DNA of 64,000 nt, from assembly GCA_965153455.1 (NCBI GenBank), contig OZ234493.1:8670213-8734212 (forward strand). Direction: 5' to 3'. The translations under genes were made by a program, and so were the position numbers. Within the stretch, counting starts at the first letter, position 1. Every line of letters starts with the position of its first letter. The notes beneath the pieces are model-generated. The model saw only the letters and a program-made list of their open reading frames with translations, was not told the origin of the DNA and searched no databases. This document shows, one piece after another, positions 59,201 through 64,000 of this stretch. This stretch comes from Sphagnum compactum. Its lineage: Eukaryota > Bryophyta > Sphagnopsida > Sphagnales.

Positions 59201-62200
59201 CCATGAGTCCCGACTGACTTCATGAGCTCCCAATGGTGGGATGTAGATAAGTATACAACCATCCATCCTTCTGGCAAACCACACAAACATTTTGACATAA
59301 GACAAAGAAATAATACCTCAATGTCTGCCAAAGCCACTGTCTGACTCCCACTTCCACTTGACCAAAACTGGGCGATTGTCAGCTCCATAGTCAGTCCTCC
59401 TTGGAGTGGAAATGCAAATGACATGGATGAAGGCCCTTGGAATGTGACAAATCTCTCCCACACAACAGGCTTCTTCATTGGAACAAGCTGTAATGACAGG
59501 TGGTGCTCAAAAACTATACACAGCAGAAGAACATGAAAAAAATGTGAAGGAAATGCTTGCACCACTTTGTTCTCTCCCCAGGGTACTACTCACCTCAATG
59601 TGCACAGATGCAATTTTCAGCAACGAAAGCCAGCTCTTTCCCCAAAACAGTGATCACTCTGAGTAACAACATTTCAGGAAGAAACCATGTGTCACCCTCA
59701 ATATCTAAATCCAGGGATTTCAGGAGATTGGTAGAGTAAGAGACCTGGGCAGCATTGATGAAAAATTTTCGTGGTGTGTCAAAGCCTCCCACTCGCAGTG
59801 TGGCTTCTGCCCAAGTGGTGCCTTCTGGAACAGCTATAAATCTTCGCTCTACCTGGCCTGCTTCCACTTACTTAGTTATAAATGAAAAACTTGCATGAAA
59901 CATTGAGGAGGTATTGTCAGTCTGCAATAAAAGTTAATGCAACTAACCAAGAGCAAACACCCTATGCTTCATTTGTCTTTCCACACAACAGCACCATCAC
60001 ATGGTCATACAAAACTACACAATGGAGATTGCACCTTGGCTTGGATTTCAGTACCACAATCTCATCTGTAGGGTTAAAGTCAGCAGATGAAACCATGGAT
60101 CATTGATCAATCCACTTAATTGACAAGTGATTACTCCACATAAAAGCAACTACTTGTGAAATTATACCTGGAATAAAGGACAACTTGGAGAATGAAGCTA
60201 ATGGTGGAGTTGCCAACAGTTCAATAGGCTTGACAACAGTTACAGGTATTCTGAAAATTGGTCCTCGCCATGGAGCCTCACAATCAATACCCACAACCTC
60301 CGCATAGTGCAATCCTTCATTTAGGCCTGTGGGATCTACCACGATGCTACTCCACACACAGGACACACTTGGTCAACAGAGGCAAGGGTGCCCATTTCAT
60401 TGCTCATTTGCATAATCCTTGTGACAATATGGAAAAAATCTAGGTGTTCAATTTCTATAAGAGTTCCAGAAGCAACAGGAAGACTTGGTCAGGCTAGCAC
60501 TCAGGAGACATAGTTGTTCCCTGACACCAATTGTGACTATATATGATTTTGCCATAAGTGGGTTCTGGGAGCAAAAAGTACTTGAATTTGCGTCCATTGT
60601 AGGTGAGAAGCAGATACTCAGGGCATTTGATCCATGAATGGCCTCCAGTCTCCAGTCTCACATTTTCTTCAAACAGGACATGAACATCAAGTTTGTCCGC
60701 ATCCTCATGAAACTTCGGTTTTACTTCCACAGCCCACTTCCAGACATGCATGCAAGTAATATCATCAATGAAGGACCTACCAGCATTTTGCATAGAAGCT
60801 CTTCCTGTAGGTGAACAGACTTCTACATTTTGGACTAAATAAGACTTCTTACATTTACAGTGCTGCATCAAGGAGAAACCTCCCAGGCTTTTAGAGCTTT
60901 CTCAAGCATGTGACCTCCCACAGATATATACCTCACTTGCTCGTCGACAATCATGTGTCTCACGCAAATAAACTCCTCGTTGTATTGCCCCTGTTTCCAC
61001 AGATGCACTCCAAATCAATTCAGTTTCAACAAGTAGAAAAAATACTGAATAATAAGAAACCTTACAAAAACTCCCTTTTGACAAAACTCCCAAATCCTCA
61101 ATCATGAGTCTCTGGATATGCACCTGACTTAGGACCTCGGCTCACTTCAACATCGTACCAAACAGATGGCTTATCCTTGCATTTTCGGAGATACTCATAA
61201 GCCCTGTGCATACAATAGGTCTCATCTTATTAGTTTAAAAGGTGTTAACAACAAAAAGACAATGTGTTGAACAGCTTACAAAGTTACCTGTCAACTTGCA
61301 AGAGACCCCGACCTGTTGTCAGAGCTTCCTCAGCCAGCTTACTCACAGGGGCTGCTGTGTTTTCCAAGGCTTTCCTCACCACATGAGGACTGATTGCCTG
61401 CCCTTCTGCCTGAGCAACACAAAACATCACAACATTACAAGAACATTATCCACAGTGCCAATAGAGAAAGAAAAATCTTTACACAAATCAAAATTCTATT
61501 ATTGCTGAACCTAGAATTCTCTGCTCCACCCTCAATAGGGCAAAACTCCAAAAGAAGGGGCTAATAACACTCACATGAAAAAGTTGAACCCTAGCAGGAT
61601 ATCAATATTATTCCAAGCAAAGAAGAAAAGACCAATGAAGTTCCACCTCAGAACATAAGACTGGAAGGGATCCTTGACTTCTAAAATAGAAAAGTACAAG
61701 AGATTCAGAGTTTACAACTGCTCACAAGACTTTCCTTGAATTAATCTTTGGCATTAGACAGGGTGCCATTTGTCAATGGACAACCAAGTTGGGAAAAAAT
61801 GAGATAAGAATATGGAAGCCCCACCTTCATAGAGCTTAAAACAAGGGCTATACCCCCACATGCACAAGGAGACGCCATTGATGTGCCATTCATGAGCATG
61901 CGGGGCTGAAGTGTCCATTTCGGCACAGGTGCTATGGCACCTCCTGGAGCACTCAAGCTTACTCCTAAATCTCCATCTGCAGTGGGCCCTCGGCTAGACC
62001 TAACAGAAAGCCATGTTGAATTCTTTTGTCAGATAGCTGAAAGATCCTTGACAGTCTTCACTTGCAATAAAATTTCAAGAAAACAGATCATGATTAGACT
62101 CAGAGTGCAAACAGAATTTAAAGGTTTGTCTTAGAGCTGCATTGCATTGTCACAAAGACCTAATGGAGGCAAAACTGTCTATGACAGCCATTACACAACA

Positions 62201-63666
62201 ACAACATCAACATCAACAAGAATGCCATGCAAGGCATCCCAAGTGGTCAGCAGCAGTAAACAACACAGAAGAAAGTTAACAAATATTCCTGAAGGTATCC
62301 ATTCTTGCCGGCTATAGGTATTCATTAGGTCTCAGTTGAAGTACTTAGGAAACATTACACTGCATCCTCTACAAATTGGTGAACTCAAACTCTGAGTGGA
62401 GAGGAGTTGTCTTACCAAGTATACTGAATGCCCTCCACAAGAGGTTCAACCAAAGAGTGAGCTGATGCTGCCATTGCAGGGGACACAAAGGCCCCTATGC
62501 CCAAGATGCTTGTGGATGTGCCACCTGGTGCACCAAGAGTAGTCAAAGATGGTCCATTATTCCCCGCACTGCTCACAAATATCACCCCATGCTTGTTTAC
62601 AACCTGAAAGTGTCAACACTAACAACTCAGGAAGAGTGTTTGTCTGTTCACATGTATCCAAAGAATTTATTGTCAACAATAGCTCTTAAAACCTTTTGAT
62701 TGAACATCTACTAAAATATCTGCATGATCTATCAGGTTTTGCTCTTGCCTCATCAGCAAGCTGAATAAAACGGCCATAATCAGGCATTGAGGTTGGCTCC
62801 CCGTAACTCATATTGATAAGATCACACTTGTTCTGCACACCCACACAGCAAAAATTGTATGTTGAGATGTATTCTTCGAGTGCACCAACCCTTCAACGTC
62901 CCATGTTTGATTGCAGGCCTTGGTGTTACTTGTAACCTCCAAACAAAGAAAATATCACTCTGCCCCTACTTACAGGGTCTAAGAGGCATATTTGGACTTT
63001 GAAAACAACACTATCGAGTCAGAAGCCTCTATGTTGAAATAAATACCATATGTAAAGTGTAACAATCACAGTATGACCATAATGACTATTGATGGAGCCC
63101 CAGCATTGCAGGGCCATACAAACACATAAATGAAATAACCTCTACTTAAGTACTCAAACCATTAAACTGTACCTCGATAACTGCTATGATAGCACGAGTG
63201 AGACCAGTTCCTGTTTCCATCCCTCCCAGTCGAGAGTCACCAATCTTACATGAAACAATCTGAGCTCCTGGTGCCACTCCATTCAGTAGTGGCTCCTGAC
63301 CACCAAGCACTTATGCACATAAGTATTAAACATTTAGCTCTTGAACTTTTGTAGCTTTGTGCACCTCTTGTACCCCCTGCAGTAAGGGAGCAGGAAAAAA
63401 GTTTTTTGACAAAGGACAAGTAGAACTTAAGTGATCCATCTACTGACTGACTTGGGATTAAGGATTTATCTGTGACCCAAGCAAGGTGGTTTTTTTCCAA
63501 AAGATGAAGACATACCTCAGGATGGTGGGCAGCAGTGATACCAGCCACATGGGTGCCATGAGGTGAGCTGTCAGTGACAATGCTCAGCACATTGCCATCA
63601 TCAAAGACATTCAAGACATAGCTGCATGCATCCATCCGGCTGAAGAATCCATACTTCCGTTCTATC
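53203..63666 (-). CDS. TPP2: Tripeptidyl peptidase II, 28 exons, N-terminus outside window
   Basis: TPP II is a giant cytosolic subtilisin-type serine protease that removes tripeptides from peptides released by the proteasome. Exons (minus): 63666-63516, 63295-63173, 62832-62749, 62603-62416, 61999-61825, 61409-61288, 61203-61124, 60990-60932, 60736-60582, 60349-60168, 59857-59745, 59487-59317, 58778-58650, 58397-58297, 58133-58016, 57791-57697, 57157-57085, 56903-56818, 56565-56514, 56223-56083, 55832-55761, 55534-55442, 55212-55117, 54699-54601, 54462-54370, 53932-53878, 53725-53511, 53361-53203. All phases agree, giving about 1092 residues. Catalytic His is in [10 protein letters not shown], the oxyanion Asn in SSAGNNGP and the nucleophile in [13 protein letters not shown]; the Asp exon lies beyond 64000. 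[30 protein letters not shown]-like text and the terminal [20 protein letters not shown] are family features. Intron 3 starts with GC, not GT. Confidence 0.95.
62604..62748 (-). other. GC-AG intron in the TPP II gene
   Basis: Exon 3 ends LADE (GCTGATGAG) at 62749 and is followed by GCAAGAGC. Exon 4 begins VVNKHGVIF after a tttcag acceptor. Joining them gives the conserved [20 protein letters not shown] with no gap, and no GT is available close by. The GAG/GCAAGA context fits the known GC-AG class of U2 introns. Confidence 0.85.
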
Positions 63667-64000
63667 CTGCACACATTTATGATCATGGGCTCTAATGAAG
63701 AGACAAACACATGCATTTCTACAGTAGAAGAATCATCATGTTGCCCTTAACTGTGAAGATCCTTCAACACTCAGGAAGCCACATAACAAGTTGGAGAGTA
63801 CATTAGGACAATATGAGAACAGGATTCACAAACTCGCATATTTGTATTGATGAACATCAGACAAGGCAGGTGACCAGACAAAGAAAGGAAACAGAAAGAA
63901 TGAAAGAAAGAAAAAGAGACAAGAAAACAAGTGTCCCCTTGATAATTGAGTAGCATTTGATTAAACAAAAACATGTGGACTCTCAGAACCCTACACCAAT

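Noticed and set aside
63771-63974. Open frame at the right edge as another TPP II exon
   Set aside because: It does not contain the residues expected just before the IERKYG segment and lacks matching splice sites, so the preceding exon must lie beyond 64000.

Overview
This is nuclear DNA from a streptophyte, most likely a land plant. The evidence is GT-AG split genes with plant-type content (an NRT1/PTR-family transporter, a plant-type ubinuclein, plant-style tripeptidyl peptidase II), a chloroplast atpF fragment embedded in nuclear DNA, and abundant AT-rich intergenic DNA full of decayed transposons, SINEs and minisatellites. I cannot fix the species. The pogo/Tigger relic, the decayed hAT-like transposase and an F-box protein with an animal-type FBA domain are more suggestive of a non-flowering lineage than of a typical crop genome, but that is inference.

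Layout. 1-14080: AT-rich repeat DNA without a host gene. It holds a satellite-like array (1-900), a repeated ~1.2 kb unit (1400-3195), a Tigger-type transposon split into two oppositely oriented halves (3195-4513 minus, 9850-10457 plus), a 0.6 kb tandem duplication (5725-6740), a foldback element (7676-7986), a tRNA-like SINE (9080-9150) and a hairpin-rich minisatellite (11260-11760). 14082-23444: a promoter region with two matching palindromes, then a 14-exon ubinuclein gene on the plus strand. 23445-40700: repeats, including a 61-bp higher-order tandem array, SINE remnants, a decayed hAT-like transposase (minus strand) and a 42-bp minisatellite. 40777-44377: a five-exon NPF transporter gene on the plus strand, with a possible tiny leader exon. 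44690-48510: minisatellites, the second copy of a dispersed repeat, and a plastid atpF insertion. 48556-50088: a four-exon F-box/FBA gene on the minus strand. 53203-63666: 28 exons of tripeptidyl peptidase II on the minus strand; its N-terminal exons lie beyond the right edge.

The four host genes do unrelated jobs: histone H3.3 chaperoning (ubinuclein), membrane transport (NPF), SCF ubiquitin ligase substrate recognition (F-box), and cytosolic peptide degradation downstream of the proteasome (TPP II). The last two both belong to protein turnover, but they are not known to be linked and I read their adjacency as chance. Every host-gene exon junction reported here was checked for reading-frame continuity by hand translation. 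I found no convincing previously undescribed system. The most informative structural observation is the Tigger element, whose scrambled layout is explained by one inversion between inverted copies of an AT-rich repeat.
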